Origin: Megamonas sp. UBA1796
GTDB lineage: Bacteria; Bacillota; Negativicutes; Selenomonadales; Selenomonadaceae
Length of the DNA: 64,000 nt
Assembly: GCA_002319795.1 (NCBI GenBank)
Contig: DCFU01000044.1
Location: 1 to 64,000 of the forward strand
Direction: 5' to 3'
Positions 42,615 through 51,114 of this stretch are shown piece after piece (position 1 is the first letter of the stretch; each line of letters starts with the position of its first letter). The notes below the pieces were generated by a model. The model saw nothing but the letters and a program-made list of their open reading frames with translations. It had not been told where the DNA came from and searched no databases. The translations under genes and the position numbers were made by a program.

Positions 42615-42643
42615 AGAATATCACAACTGAACACTTTTTGCAA
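42615..42643 (-). promoter_or_regulatory. leuA promoter
   Basis: On the minus strand TTGCAA (42638-42643) and TATTCT (42615-42620) are 17 bases apart, just upstream of the T-box leader. Confidence 0.6.
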
Positions 42644-42713
42644 GTATTTTTTAAAAATAACATGAGTTTGTAAATGTCGTAACTGCCTCATTACAAACAT
42701 TTCCTTACTGATA

Positions 42714-43133
42714 TCATGGCTCTGGTTCATATTCCTTATGCATATCCCTGTAATGCAGCGTCACAGTCCAGTAATCCCCTCGATGTGGGCCCAGTACCAG
42801 GAAAAACCTGCCCTTTATATACGCATAAAAAGTATTCCCATAGCCAACATCATACTGCACCCTGGTCCAGCCCTTTCGTATCAATTCATCATGATAATAC
42901 TGTGCAACTTCTTCATTTGGTATAGTATAGTCATATACGCTGTTGATCCATCGTTCCTGATTCTTCTGATTTATTTTATAATTGGTCTGTTCCGCACCTT
43001 CCGGATGGCAGATACTCTCATACGTACGCACAAGCTGCACTTCGTTTTCCGCACTATCGCCGCCATAGGTAAGCACATATCCCAGTGCCAGCAATACTAA
43101 AATTATGCTGCTGTAAACAAAACACTTTCTCAC
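42714..43133 (-). CDS. Small membrane-anchored protein of unknown function
   Basis: The 139-aa protein has one N-terminal hydrophobic helix (FVYSSIILVLLALGYVLTY, residues 5-23) then an extracytoplasmic domain of mixed strands with a YDYTIPNEEVAQYYHDELIRKGW segment and an aromatic C-terminal half (YYHDELIRKGWTRVQYDVGYG, TFYAYIKGRFFLVLG). The helix-loop with RKGW recalls small exported domains but I cannot name the family. GTG 43133 has GAGGG seven bases upstream and is preferred over the ATG at 43184. Confidence 0.65.
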   Translation of the reverse strand: MRKCFVYSSIILVLLALGYVLTYGGDSAENEVQLVRTYESICHPEGAEQTNYKINQKNQERWINSVYDYTIPNEEVAQYYHDELIRKGWTRVQYDVGYGNTFYAYIKGRFFLVLGPHRGDYWTVTLHYRDMHKEYEPEP

Positions 43134-43176
43134 ACTCTCACCCTCAGGATTGCCGCAAAATTTCCTATAGACAAAA

Positions 43177-43231
43177 AAATCCAAGGACCACAGGTGTCAA
43201 AAGCACAACTGCCAATGACAACAAGTGGTCC
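43177..43231 (-). terminator. Terminator-like hairpins after the universal stress protein gene
   Basis: GGACCAC (43185-43191) pairs with GTGGTCC (43225-43231) around a large loop and is followed on the minus strand by seven T starting five bases further. A second hairpin (CTCCTATG/CATAGG, 43245-43265) lies closer to the gene. Confidence 0.55.
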
Positions 43232-43273
43232 CCGGACCCTGTCTCCCCTATGCATTCCATAGGAGAATCCTCG

Positions 43274-43654
43274 TTATTTAACAACCATGACCGGAATTGA
43301 AGATTCCTCGACAACCTTCTGGCTCACACTGCCGATGAGTGCTCCCTTGAACAAACCAAGGCCACGGCTCCCCATAATAATCATATCACTCTTTTCCGCT
43401 GCAGCAATCCGCAAAATAGCCTTAGAAATATTACCCGTCTCGACATGCTTCGCCGCCTTGAGATCCTGCGGTACTTTTTCCCATATACGATCGAATACGA
43501 TATGACTGGGGATATCTTTGTTTATATTGCTCGCAACATAAACAAAATCTAAATCAGCATTGCATTTCTGCGCGAAGAAAATCGCTTCATCCACAGCTTT
43601 GCACCCATTGACAGATCCATCGACTGGTACAAGAATTTTTTTGATTTTCGACAT
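43274..43654 (-). CDS. Universal stress protein, UspA family
   Basis: The 126-aa protein starts MSKIKKILVPVDGSVNGCKA and ends with the nucleotide-binding signature MGSRGLGLFKGALIGSVSQKV, matching G-x2-G-x9-G-S, so it probably binds ATP. GGGAGG lies seven bases before ATG 43654. These proteins respond to starvation or stress; the precise role of single-domain copies is unknown. It is transcribed alone. Confidence 0.92.
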   Translation of the reverse strand: MSKIKKILVPVDGSVNGCKAVDEAIFFAQKCNADLDFVYVASNINKDIPSHIVFDRIWEKVPQDLKAAKHVETGNISKAILRIAAAEKSDMIIMGSRGLGLFKGALIGSVSQKVVEESSIPVMVVK

Positions 43655-43771
43655 AATATTACCTCCCAACGAGTTCAAATTCATTTCAACTAGTTTCTTT
43701 GGTATATATTTCGCGATATCTTACAAAATTCCTTTTTTTACAGATAAATTCCTTAAAATTTATTTGAATTT

Positions 43772-45079
43772 TTAGTCATTACATGGAGATACCGGCTTAT
43801 CCAGATACTGGCTCACAATCTTTACGGCACAATAGTCACCGCACATAGAGCAGGCTTCCTCTCCCGCTTTGTTCCTGGCACCGCGCTTGGTACGTGCAAG
43901 TTCCGGATCGATTGCCAACTCCATCTGTGCCTCCCAGTCAAGCTGCTTACGAGCCCGTGCCATCTTGAGATCCCATTCCTTTGCCCCCGGTACCCCCTTA
44001 ACGAGATCTGCCGCATGCGCTGCAATACGCGAGGTAATTACACCTGCATGTACATCCTCTAACGTAGGCAGTGCAAGATGCTCCGCTGGTGTCACATAAC
44101 ACAGGAAATCCGCCCCACTGGTTGCCGCCAGTGTACCACCGATTGCAGCTGTTATATGATCATATCCCGGTGCGATATCCGTCACCAAAGGTCCAAGTAC
44201 ATAAAACGGTGCATTGCGGCAAAGACGTTTTTGCAGCTTCACATTGGCCGCGATCTGGTCATAAGGAACATGGCCTGGTCCCTCGACAAGCACCTGTACG
44301 CCGCGTCTCCAGGCGCGATCGACCAGTTCTCCCAGCGTTATGAGCTCCTGGATCTGCGCCCTGTCGGTGGCATCCGCCGTACAGCCCGGCCGCAGGCCGT
44401 CTCCCAAACTGATCGTAACGTCATATTTCTCACAAATATCAAGAAGGTCATCATAACGCTCATAAAGCGGATTTTCCTTCTCATTATGCAGCATCCAGCC
44501 TGTAAGAAAAGAGCCTCCCCGGCTGACTACATCCATCTCGCGTCCTTGCCGGCGCATACGCGCAATAGCCTCCATCGTCACACCGCAGTGCAGCGTCATG
44601 AAATCCGCTCCGTCCTTTGCCTGTTCCTCAACCGTCGCCAGGATATCATCATCTGTCATCTCGACTACTGCCCCGTGCTCCTTGATAGCACGTACCGTGG
44701 CCTGATAAATCGGCACGGTGCCAACGATGATGGGTGAATGCTCTATAATCCGGCGGCGTGATACATCAATATTATCTCCCGTACTGAGATCCATGACGGC
44801 ATCTGCCCCGCAGCGCACAGCTTCATTAAGCTTCCTGAGTTCCGGCTCAATATCCGGAAAGGTACTCGACGTGCCAATATTCGCATTGACTTTCGTGCGC
44901 AGGCCTTCGCCTACCCCCCGCGGTATAAGCGATGTATGGTTCACATTCGCACAAATTGCAATCGTTCCCTTCGCTACACGTTCGCGGATTATCTCCACAT
45001 CCAAATGTTCGTCTTTTGCTACAATACGCATGGCCTCCGTGATTTTTCCCTCACGCGCCAGCTGCATCTGTGTTGCCAT
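43772..45079 (-). CDS. thiC: Phosphomethylpyrimidine synthase ThiC
   Basis: Radical SAM rearrangement of aminoimidazole ribotide to hydroxymethylpyrimidine phosphate, the pyrimidine branch of thiamine synthesis. The 435-aa protein has GTIAICANVNHTSLIPRG near residue 38, MTLHCGVTM near 165, LGDGLRPGCTADA near 230, VLVEGPGHVPYDQ near 270 and the C-terminal cluster CSMCGDYCAVKI that binds the 4Fe-4S centre. It is the shorter clostridial form. AGGAGGG precedes ATG. It is controlled by the TPP riboswitch upstream; no other thi gene follows. Confidence 0.96.
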   Translation of the reverse strand: MATQMQLAREGKITEAMRIVAKDEHLDVEIIRERVAKGTIAICANVNHTSLIPRGVGEGLRTKVNANIGTSSTFPDIEPELRKLNEAVRCGADAVMDLSTGDNIDVSRRRIIEHSPIIVGTVPIYQATVRAIKEHGAVVEMTDDDILATVEEQAKDGADFMTLHCGVTMEAIARMRRQGREMDVVSRGGSFLTGWMLHNEKENPLYERYDDLLDICEKYDVTISLGDGLRPGCTADATDRAQIQELITLGELVDRAWRRGVQVLVEGPGHVPYDQIAANVKLQKRLCRNAPFYVLGPLVTDIAPGYDHITAAIGGTLAATSGADFLCYVTPAEHLALPTLEDVHAGVITSRIAAHAADLVKGVPGAKEWDLKMARARKQLDWEAQMELAIDPELARTKRGARNKAGEEACSMCGDYCAVKIVSQYLDKPVSPCND

Positions 45080-45092
45080 GAAAATCCCTCCT

Positions 45093-45123
45093 AAAAAAAA
45101 TAACCGCCCGGCATACCGGGCGG
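45093..45123 (-). terminator. Riboswitch-associated terminator of thiC
   Basis: An 8-bp GC stem (45104-45111 with 45116-45123) with a four-base loop is followed by eight T on the minus strand, directly before the thiC ribosome site. With TPP bound this should form and stop transcription. Confidence 0.8.
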
Positions 45124-45137
45124 CTTTAAATCAAGTA

Positions 45138-45224
45138 AAACGCCACTTCCCTACGCAGGTATTGCCCCAACAGGTTCCAAGGGTCGACTCATGAAGTCTC
45201 TCAGCATAAATGCTCCCCTAGTGC
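45138..45224 (-). ncRNA. TPP (thi-box) riboswitch upstream of thiC
   Basis: The minus strand shows the conserved THI elements in order: AGGGGAGC, GCTGAGA (rc of 45198-45204), the ACCCTTGGAACCTG segment, and ATACCTGCGTAGGGAAGTG near 45144-45162. It lies between promoter and terminator, so thiamine pyrophosphate is expected to repress thiC. Confidence 0.92.
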
Positions 45225-45245
45225 AAATATTCAATTGACTTCCTC

Positions 45246-45274
45246 ATTGTAACAAATCAAAACCGAAATTACAA
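45246..45274 (-). promoter_or_regulatory. thiC promoter
   Basis: On the minus strand TTGTAA (45269-45274) and TACAAT (45246-45251) are 17 bases apart, placing transcription start just before the riboswitch. Confidence 0.65.
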
Positions 45275-45283
45275 TGGTTTCCT

Positions 45284-46468
45284 TCACTTTTGATAAATAT
45301 AAGCCGCCGTCATCGGCAGTTCATTATTTGTCCCCTTACTCAGCAAACACTGATATACGTCGATATTGCCGGTCCTGAAAGCAGCAGCACATCCCTGGAG
45401 ATACAGTCCCCACATGCGTACAAACTCCTCACCATATTTTTTACCAATCGGCTCCTGGCATTTCGAAAAATTCTCATACCATAAGTCGAGTGTCTTGGCA
45501 TAATGGCGTCGCAGACTTTCCAAGTGCAGCAATTTGAACGAAAAATCCGGGAATAGTTGGACAGTCTCCCGCAGCGTAGGTACATACCCCCCCGGGAATA
45601 TATAGGTGCGCATCCACGAATTTGTCGGTGCTTCTCTCTCTCCCATTATGGAATGCAACAAAAAGAGCCCCTGTTCCTTCAGCAAGTGATTGACCTTAGC
45701 CAGATAAAGCGGCAAATATTTTTTGCCTACATGCTCAAACATGCCAATACTCACAATCTTATCGAATTGCTCCTGCTTCTCATCCATATCCATATAGTTC
45801 GCCAGGCGGATATCCACCAGCTCCTGCAGGCCCAATTCCCGTATACGTTTATTCGCTCCTTCATATTGTTCCCGGCTCAGAGTTATCCCCGTTGCATGAA
45901 CCCTGTAAAGCTGTGCTGCCCGAATGGCCAGCCATCCCCAGCCACAACCAATATCCAGCAGGTGCTCGCCAGCTTTAAGATTCAATTTTTTGAGGCTGTG
46001 ATCGATTTTCTGTTGCTGTGCCTGTGCGAGATCATCTCCATCTTGAGCAAAATACGCGCATGAATACGACATCGTCTTATCCAGCCATAACGAGAAAAAA
46101 TCATTTCCTAAATCATAGTGACGATGGATATTTTCCCGTTCTGTCTGCCCATCCTCTTCTTTAAAATCCTTTAGCAGCGCGGCAAAATGAAAATCTTTTG
46201 CCGCGTTTTCCGAGCTGTTCCTGAACATTGTAGAAATAATCGCATCCATTGACCCCTCAAAGTCAATAACACCATGCATGTAGGCTTCGCCCAGCGTTAA
46301 AATCAAATCCTGTTTGATGCCAGTAATTTCCGGCTCCTTTTTGAATACAATTTTAAAAGCAGGTGTGCCTTCGCCATATTGGGCCTCCTCCCCATCCCAA
46401 AAAACAACCGTAAAATTTCCCTTTTGCCAAAATTTAAATGCTGCTTTTAAAGCTGTTTTTTTAAACAT
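45284..46468 (-). CDS. cfa: Cyclopropane-fatty-acyl-phospholipid synthase
   Basis: Adds a methylene bridge from SAM to unsaturated phospholipid acyl chains. The 394-aa protein has an N-terminal helical part, then ENIHRHYDLGNDFFSLWLD near residue 110 and the SAM site LLDIGCGWGWLAIRAA near 165. MFEHVGKKYLPLY near 240 carries the catalytic Glu-His of the family, and IFPGGYVP is near 290. ATG 46468 has AGGAAG nine bases upstream. Membrane-lipid tailoring that fits stationary or acid stress. It stands alone. Confidence 0.93.
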   Translation of the reverse strand: MFKKTALKAAFKFWQKGNFTVVFWDGEEAQYGEGTPAFKIVFKKEPEITGIKQDLILTLGEAYMHGVIDFEGSMDAIISTMFRNSSENAAKDFHFAALLKDFKEEDGQTERENIHRHYDLGNDFFSLWLDKTMSYSCAYFAQDGDDLAQAQQQKIDHSLKKLNLKAGEHLLDIGCGWGWLAIRAAQLYRVHATGITLSREQYEGANKRIRELGLQELVDIRLANYMDMDEKQEQFDKIVSIGMFEHVGKKYLPLYLAKVNHLLKEQGLFLLHSIMGEREAPTNSWMRTYIFPGGYVPTLRETVQLFPDFSFKLLHLESLRRHYAKTLDLWYENFSKCQEPIGKKYGEEFVRMWGLYLQGCAAAFRTGNIDVYQCLLSKGTNNELPMTAAYIYQK

Positions 46469-46554
46469 TATACAACACTTCCTAAAAATTTTATATTCAG
46501 ACACTTCACTGCGAACAGGAAGGTCCGGTGAATCAATATTTTATCGCAAAAAGA

Positions 46555-46605
46555 CAAAAGAAACCCTTCCTTCTCCATAGATAAAGAAGCGAAAGGTTTC
46601 TCCCC
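46555..46605 (-). terminator. Terminator after the GerMN lipoprotein gene
   Basis: GAAACC (46595-46600 rc side) pairs with GGTTTC (46560-46565 rc side) with an inner CTTCT/AGAAG stem, followed by T on the minus strand. Confidence 0.5.
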
Positions 46606-46612
46606 TGAAATC

Positions 46613-47200
46613 TTATTTAATAAGCTTGTCCATACGTTTCACAGGAACACTCGTATCCATATGCCCCGCTATGGTTTCTACTTCCTTACCATTCACCAGA
46701 ATCTGTACCGCCTTGACCTCCGGAAACTCCGTAAGCGTATCGACTATGGAACCGACAAGCATGCTTTCTCCCGTAGACCCTCCTGAGAAGCTCTTTACCA
46801 GTTCCTGCGTAAAGTCAACCCTGGCTGTACCGTTTTCCACCTTTATCCCACGCAGTTTGGCTGCCTTTGGTATAATATCAACCTGGCCCTTGGCCGTTGT
46901 GCCGGAAAGCAATGACTTCATAGCCGCCGTATATTTATCGGTATCCTTATCCGTCCTGACTTTACGACTTACCGCCAGAAGTTTCGTACCATCTTCATTT
47001 GGATAATAAACCTTAATGGTAATCTCACCCACGGCTGATGTATCTTTCTTGTTACCCGTATCCTTATTCTCCGGTGCCTGCTGCTTTACCGAAGAAGATG
47101 CCTTGTCCTGGCTCCCCGGCGTATTCTGCGCACAGCCCACGGCCAAAAGCATTGCCAGAAGCGCTGCTCCCAAAACTGCTGTCTTAAATAATCTCATCAT
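46613..47200 (-). CDS. GerMN-domain lipoprotein
   Basis: The 195-aa protein has a lipoprotein signal (LAMLLAVGCAQN, lipidated Cys near residue 23), a low-complexity linker to about residue 60, and a GerMN domain (about 75-190): KVYYPNEDGTKLLAVSRKV, LLSGTTAKG, ESMLVGSIVDTLTEFPEVKAVQILVNGKEV. GerMN modules are found in GerM and LpqB-like proteins linked to the cell wall. It is 37 bases downstream of the amidase gene, so a role in peptidoglycan remodelling fits. Tandem ATG codons make the start uncertain by one residue. Confidence 0.87.
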   Translation of the reverse strand: MMRLFKTAVLGAALLAMLLAVGCAQNTPGSQDKASSSVKQQAPENKDTGNKKDTSAVGEITIKVYYPNEDGTKLLAVSRKVRTDKDTDKYTAAMKSLLSGTTAKGQVDIIPKAAKLRGIKVENGTARVDFTQELVKSFSGGSTGESMLVGSIVDTLTEFPEVKAVQILVNGKEVETIAGHMDTSVPVKRMDKLIK

Positions 47201-47237
47201 AAAAAACCGCCCTTCTTTTCCGGCTCATTTTGCAAGT

Positions 47238-48299
47238 CTAAATGCCCGTATCCTGGAAAAACTTCCCCAGCCCGCGGCAAATAGCCATAGCCATCTTATC
47301 CTGAAAATCAGCCGAGCCCAGGAGCCCTTCTTCATTATAATTCGAAATGAACGCTAATTCAACCAATGCTGCCGGAACTGCTGCATGCTTCACCACATAG
47401 AAATTTGCTTCATTGATGCCGCGATCGCTCAGGCCGCCGGCGGCTATAAGCGCCTCCTGCAAATCCTCTGCCAGCGTTGCATCGGCATCCCCTTTCGGAT
47501 AATAATACGTGGCTGTCCCATGAGCCGACGGACTGGAAAAAGAATTACAGTGTATACTCAGGAACACCTGTGTACCCGGTGTATAGGTCCCAACATTTAC
47601 CCGTGCCTGCAGCTCCTGCTGATCTGTCGCATTCATGCCATAAACATCACGATCATCTTCGCGCGTCATCACCACCCGCGCCCCAGAGTTTTGTAAAATC
47701 GCCCTGACCTTTTGTGCTACAGCCAGCGTTACATCCTTTTCCTGCAATCCTGATGGTCCGACGGCTCCCGAATCACTGCCGCCATGCCCGGGATCGAGAA
47801 CAATGGTCTTGCCCGTTACACCCTCCACCTGAGCCGGTGAAGACACGGACTGCACGGGTTCAAGCACATCAATTACCAGCCGGAAGGGCTTCCTCGCCTC
47901 ACGGTCTGCCTTCAGAGTATATACCCGATAATTTTGTGGCTGTGCCTGCGCCGCCAGTGACACCATAACCTGCATATGCCGGCGTTCCAGCTCACGGAAC
48001 GTCATATAACGTCCCAGCCGCCCGTCAAGTGTAATATCCTGGCGGATATCGCCAATTTCTGTATTTTGCAGATCGATAATAAGCTGTTTAGGCTTATACT
48101 GATTTGTATGTACACTGTACTCCAGATTATCATGATCCAGCCCGATTTCAATACGCAGCACATTGCGCCCATTTTCCTGAAGCACATGATATTGGAAATA
48201 ATTCAACGCATGCACCCGGCCGTTCGCCAGACACAGCGATGGTAAAAACACGAAACATAGCAGCAGTATTCCCACTGCACGCATAAATAACTTCTGCAA
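47238..48299 (-). CDS. N-acetylmuramoyl-L-alanine amidase with AMIN domain
   Basis: Cuts the amide bond between MurNAc and the peptide stem in the periplasm. It has a signal peptide (VGILLLCFVFLPSLCLA), an N-terminal AMIN domain (about residues 30-145) and an Amidase_3 catalytic domain: VLDPGHGGSDSGAVG (zinc His) near 170, LQEKDVTL (zinc Glu), FLSIHCNSF (zinc His) near 248 and the catalytic Glu in ALVELAFISN near 315. It is about 353 aa from TTG 48299, which is 8 bases from GGAGG. AMIN usually directs the enzyme to septal envelope. It is upstream of the GerMN gene. Confidence 0.93.
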   Translation of the reverse strand: MQKLFMRAVGILLLCFVFLPSLCLANGRVHALNYFQYHVLQENGRNVLRIEIGLDHDNLEYSVHTNQYKPKQLIIDLQNTEIGDIRQDITLDGRLGRYMTFRELERRHMQVMVSLAAQAQPQNYRVYTLKADREARKPFRLVIDVLEPVQSVSSPAQVEGVTGKTIVLDPGHGGSDSGAVGPSGLQEKDVTLAVAQKVRAILQNSGARVVMTREDDRDVYGMNATDQQELQARVNVGTYTPGTQVFLSIHCNSFSSPSAHGTATYYYPKGDADATLAEDLQEALIAAGGLSDRGINEANFYVVKHAAVPAALVELAFISNYNEEGLLGSADFQDKMAMAICRGLGKFFQDTGI

Positions 48300-48471
48300 A
48301 GCCAACAACCTCCATCAAATCAACACGTACGCGGACGTCCGCAGTTTAATGCCTCAGCTGCAGATAATGCAGCCGAGACGGAGTTTTTTCTTTTGATTCC
48401 CCGCAAAGTAACCGAGAATCATTTTTAGTGTAAATTTTTTACAAAAAAGCAAACGCAGCCCTTACCATCTT
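48300..48471. other. Intergenic region with palindrome and hairpin
   Basis: GCGGACGTCCGC is a perfect 12-bp palindrome (48331-48342). Just after it, GCTGCA and TGCAGC (about 48360-48376) form a hairpin extended by CTC/GAG and followed on the plus strand by six T. No gene runs into it on that strand, so an unannotated plus-strand RNA or a leader structure for the amidase gene is possible. Confidence 0.35.
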
Positions 48472-49275
48472 TTAAAGGATAAATTTTTCTATCCCTTTGG
48501 CAACGCCATCATCCTGTACCGATGGTACGATATAAGACGCTTTTTCCTTGAGCAGCGGATGTGCATTTCCCATGACAAGAGCCGTGCCTACCGTGTCCAT
48601 CATCTCCAGATCATTTTCACCGTCACCAAAAGCAAAACTTTGCTCCACAGGTATCGAAAGGTATTCCAATGCATGCAGTATCCCCGTCCCTTTCGTCTCG
48701 GAACGCGCATACAGCTCAAACTGCGTATGCTTAAACGGATCCATAACACCTGTCACGCCCGAAAGGCTGCTTTCCTTGGTAAATCGATCATACACACAAG
48801 CAAATCCCCGGTTATCCGGAGAAAGAAATTCCATTTTATAGGCTGTCGTTTTCTCCCGGTCAAATTCCTCGATAAAAAAGCGACGGCTGATAGAAAACAT
48901 TTTATAAAAATCGCCCAAAAGCCTGAACTTTTTTTTCAAATAGACATGATGCTTTCCCGCCAACAGATATTCGACACCTTCTTCGTCACATACCTCACAG
49001 ATACGCTCGACTTTTTCCTTTGCGAGTGCCTGCTGATGAATAATGCGGTCCTGCAACATGACGACAGCACCGTTCATCAGTATATAGCCATCAAAACCAA
49101 AATCCAGCAGCTCCGGATCCAGAAACGCATACGGACGCCCCGTGGCTATAAAGGTATAGTGCCCGGCCTGCTGGACCCTGCGGATTGCTTCCCGCGTCGC
49201 CGCACGCATATGGGGCATGCCATGTGCTCCATCTATCAGAGTTCCATCTATATCAAAAAAAATTGCTTTTTTCAT
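48472..49275 (-). CDS. HAD-superfamily hydrolase, Cof-type
   Basis: The 267-aa cytosolic phosphatase has motif I FFDIDGTLIDG at residues 6-16, motif II FIATGRPYA near 43, a C2 cap (about 80-185), and motif IV FAFGDGENDLEMM near 213. Cof-type enzymes dephosphorylate sugar phosphates, FMN or PLP; the substrate is not predictable. ATG 49275 overlaps the stop of the upstream small membrane protein gene by four bases, so the two are translationally coupled. Confidence 0.9.
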   Translation of the reverse strand: MKKAIFFDIDGTLIDGAHGMPHMRAATREAIRRVQQAGHYTFIATGRPYAFLDPELLDFGFDGYILMNGAVVMLQDRIIHQQALAKEKVERICEVCDEEGVEYLLAGKHHVYLKKKFRLLGDFYKMFSISRRFFIEEFDREKTTAYKMEFLSPDNRGFACVYDRFTKESSLSGVTGVMDPFKHTQFELYARSETKGTGILHALEYLSIPVEQSFAFGDGENDLEMMDTVGTALVMGNAHPLLKEKASYIVPSVQDDGVAKGIEKFIL

Positions 49276-49466
49276 TTTTCGCAACGATTCCTTTTCTGGT
49301 ATTCAATATAGAGGCGCCCGCCTAAAAGGACAACCCATATCGCCACACAAACCACATAGGCTTTATCCACAAAGTTCATATTGCCATAATCCATTGTACT
49401 GAACAAGACAATCGCTACCACAATCATTAACCAGTCTACCATTTTTATTGGCTTAAAAAAATTCAT
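49272..49466 (-). CDS. Small two-helix membrane protein
   Basis: A 64-aa protein with two hydrophobic helices (VDWLMIVVAIVLFSTM and AYVVCVAIWVVLLGGRLYI) and a basic C-terminus (EYQKRNRCEK) that would face the cytosol. AGGA lies shortly before ATG 49466. It is coupled to the HAD phosphatase gene through an ATGA overlap. I do not recognise the family. Upstream lies a nested inverted repeat. Confidence 0.65.
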   Translation of the reverse strand: MNFFKPIKMVDWLMIVVAIVLFSTMDYGNMNFVDKAYVVCVAIWVVLLGGRLYIEYQKRNRCEK

Positions 49467-49486
49467 CTTTTCCTGCCTCTCTTTAT

Positions 49487-49538
49487 TTAAGGAAACACTT
49501 ATGAATCCAATAGATTCATTTAAGCAGTCTTTCCTTAA
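49487..49538. repeat. Nested inverted repeat upstream of the small membrane protein gene
   Basis: Outer arms TTAAGGAAA (49487-49495) and TTTCCTTAA (49530-49538) enclose inner arms ATGAAT (49501-49506) and ATTCAT (49514-49519). Both pairs are perfect. It may be an operator or leader structure; the inner pair resembles an ARG-box half-site set but has a seven-base rather than four-base spacer. Confidence 0.45.
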
Positions 49539-49627
49539 GAAAATTTATGCATCACAAGTTCTATACTAATATAGATCCGGTTTCTGTTCAAGTCCTGCAT
49601 GGTACAAAATATGAAAAATACCCTGTT

Positions 49628-49671
49628 AAAAAAGTCAGGGAACCCGCCCTAAGGCTTCTTCCCTGACTTTT
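49628..49671 (-). terminator. Terminator of the arg operon
   Basis: A 13-bp stem (49630-49642 with 49659-49671) is followed by T on the minus strand, shortly after the argH stop. Confidence 0.8.
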
Positions 49672-49686
49672 GTATAATTCTTTATT

Positions 49687-51114
49687 TTATTCTATTTTTT
49701 TCTGTTTGCTTTCGTGTCCGGCAATTTCTTCGGTTTGACGGTGCATAGTTTTTTTGGCGAGCTCCAGTTGCAGCTCTACCTGCTCATAGGATGTGCCGCC
49801 GAGAGAATTGCGGTTCTTTACACAGGTCTCCGGCAGTATGGCTTCCTTGACGTCTGCCTCAAAGAGCGGGGAAAGTTTTTTGAACTCATCCATCGTCATA
49901 TCCTCAAGCCATTTTTTCTGCTCAATGCAGGAATGCACAGCCTGTCCGGATACCGCATGCGCCTGCCGAAAGGGCATTCCCTTTTTAACCAGATAATCCG
50001 CGAGATCCGTAGCGTTGGAAAAATCCTCCGTAACAGCCCGGTGCATAACCTCACGATTGACCTTCATGCCGCGCAGCAGCTGCGCATAGACCGCAAGACT
50101 GAATTTGACCGTATCAATAGCGTCAAAAACGCCTTCCTTATCCTCCTGCAAATCCTTATTATAGGCCAGGGGCAGGCCTTTGACCGTTGCGAGCATGGCC
50201 ATAAGATGTCCCATAACGCGTCCTGTCTTACCGCGGACAAGCTCCGAAACATCCGGATTCTTCTTCTGCGGCATCATACTGGAACCTGTGCAATGGGCAT
50301 CATCAAGCTCGATAAAAGAAAATTCACGCGAGCACCAGAGCACGGTTTCCTCACTAAGCCTTGAAAGATGTACCATGAGCAGCGAAGCCGCGGACAAAAA
50401 TTCCATGATATAATCCCGGTCGCTTACAGCATCCATGCTGTTCATATAAATCTTGTCAAATGCGAGCTGACTGGCTACGAACTCCCTGTCAATTGGGAAG
50501 GTCGTACCCGCGAGGGCTCCGGCCCCGAGCGGCATGATGTCCGCACGCTCATAAGCACCGCTGAAGCGATCATAATCGCGGCACAGCATGGAAAAATATG
50601 CCAGCATATGGTGCGCGAAAAGGATGGGCTGCGCCCGCTGCAAATGCGTATACCCAGGCATGATGACATCACTGTATTTTTCCGCCGTCTCAACAAGAGC
50701 CTTTTGCAAATCGAGAATAAGCCTCTGTACTTCTACAACCTGGCGCCGTACATACATATGTGTGTCAAGCGCAACCTGATCATTGCGGCTGCGCGCCGTA
50801 TGCAGACGGCCGCCTGCCTCGCCGATGGCTTCGGTAAGACGCTTCTCAATATTCATATGGATATCTTCCAGCGCTACTTCAAAGGAAAACTCTCCTTTTT
50901 CGATTTTCGCGAGAATGTCACGGAGTCCACGGACGATGTCCTGCTTATCCTGCTCTGAAATAATACCGCATTTAGCCAGCATCGACGCATGTGCGATACT
51001 GCCGGCGATGTCCTCATGATACATGCGCTTATCAAAGGAAATAGACGCCTGGAATTCATTGATCATTTCATCCGTAGTCTTGGAAAATCTGCCGCCCCAA
51101 AGCTGCTCGCTCAT
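49687..51114 (-). CDS. argH: Argininosuccinate lyase
   Basis: Splits argininosuccinate to arginine and fumarate, the last step. The fumarase-superfamily signature GSSMMPQKKNPD is near residue 280, with HTARSRNDQVALD near 108 and TFPIDREFVA near 205. The 475-aa protein ends with a charged tail (HRQTEEIAGHESKQKKIE) beyond the usual 460 residues. ATG 51114 overlaps the argG stop by four bases. It is the last gene of argCJBDFGH. Confidence 0.96.
   Translation of the reverse strand: MSEQLWGGRFSKTTDEMINEFQASISFDKRMYHEDIAGSIAHASMLAKCGIISEQDKQDIVRGLRDILAKIEKGEFSFEVALEDIHMNIEKRLTEAIGEAGGRLHTARSRNDQVALDTHMYVRRQVVEVQRLILDLQKALVETAEKYSDVIMPGYTHLQRAQPILFAHHMLAYFSMLCRDYDRFSGAYERADIMPLGAGALAGTTFPIDREFVASQLAFDKIYMNSMDAVSDRDYIMEFLSAASLLMVHLSRLSEETVLWCSREFSFIELDDAHCTGSSMMPQKKNPDVSELVRGKTGRVMGHLMAMLATVKGLPLAYNKDLQEDKEGVFDAIDTVKFSLAVYAQLLRGMKVNREVMHRAVTEDFSNATDLADYLVKKGMPFRQAHAVSGQAVHSCIEQKKWLEDMTMDEFKKLSPLFEADVKEAILPETCVKNRNSLGGTSYEQVELQLELAKKTMHRQTEEIAGHESKQKKIE

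Noticed and set aside
49501..49519. ARG box upstream of the small membrane protein gene
   Set aside because: The arms ATGAAT/ATTCAT fit, but the seven-base spacer does not match the four-base spacing of ARG boxes, and the gene has no arginine link.
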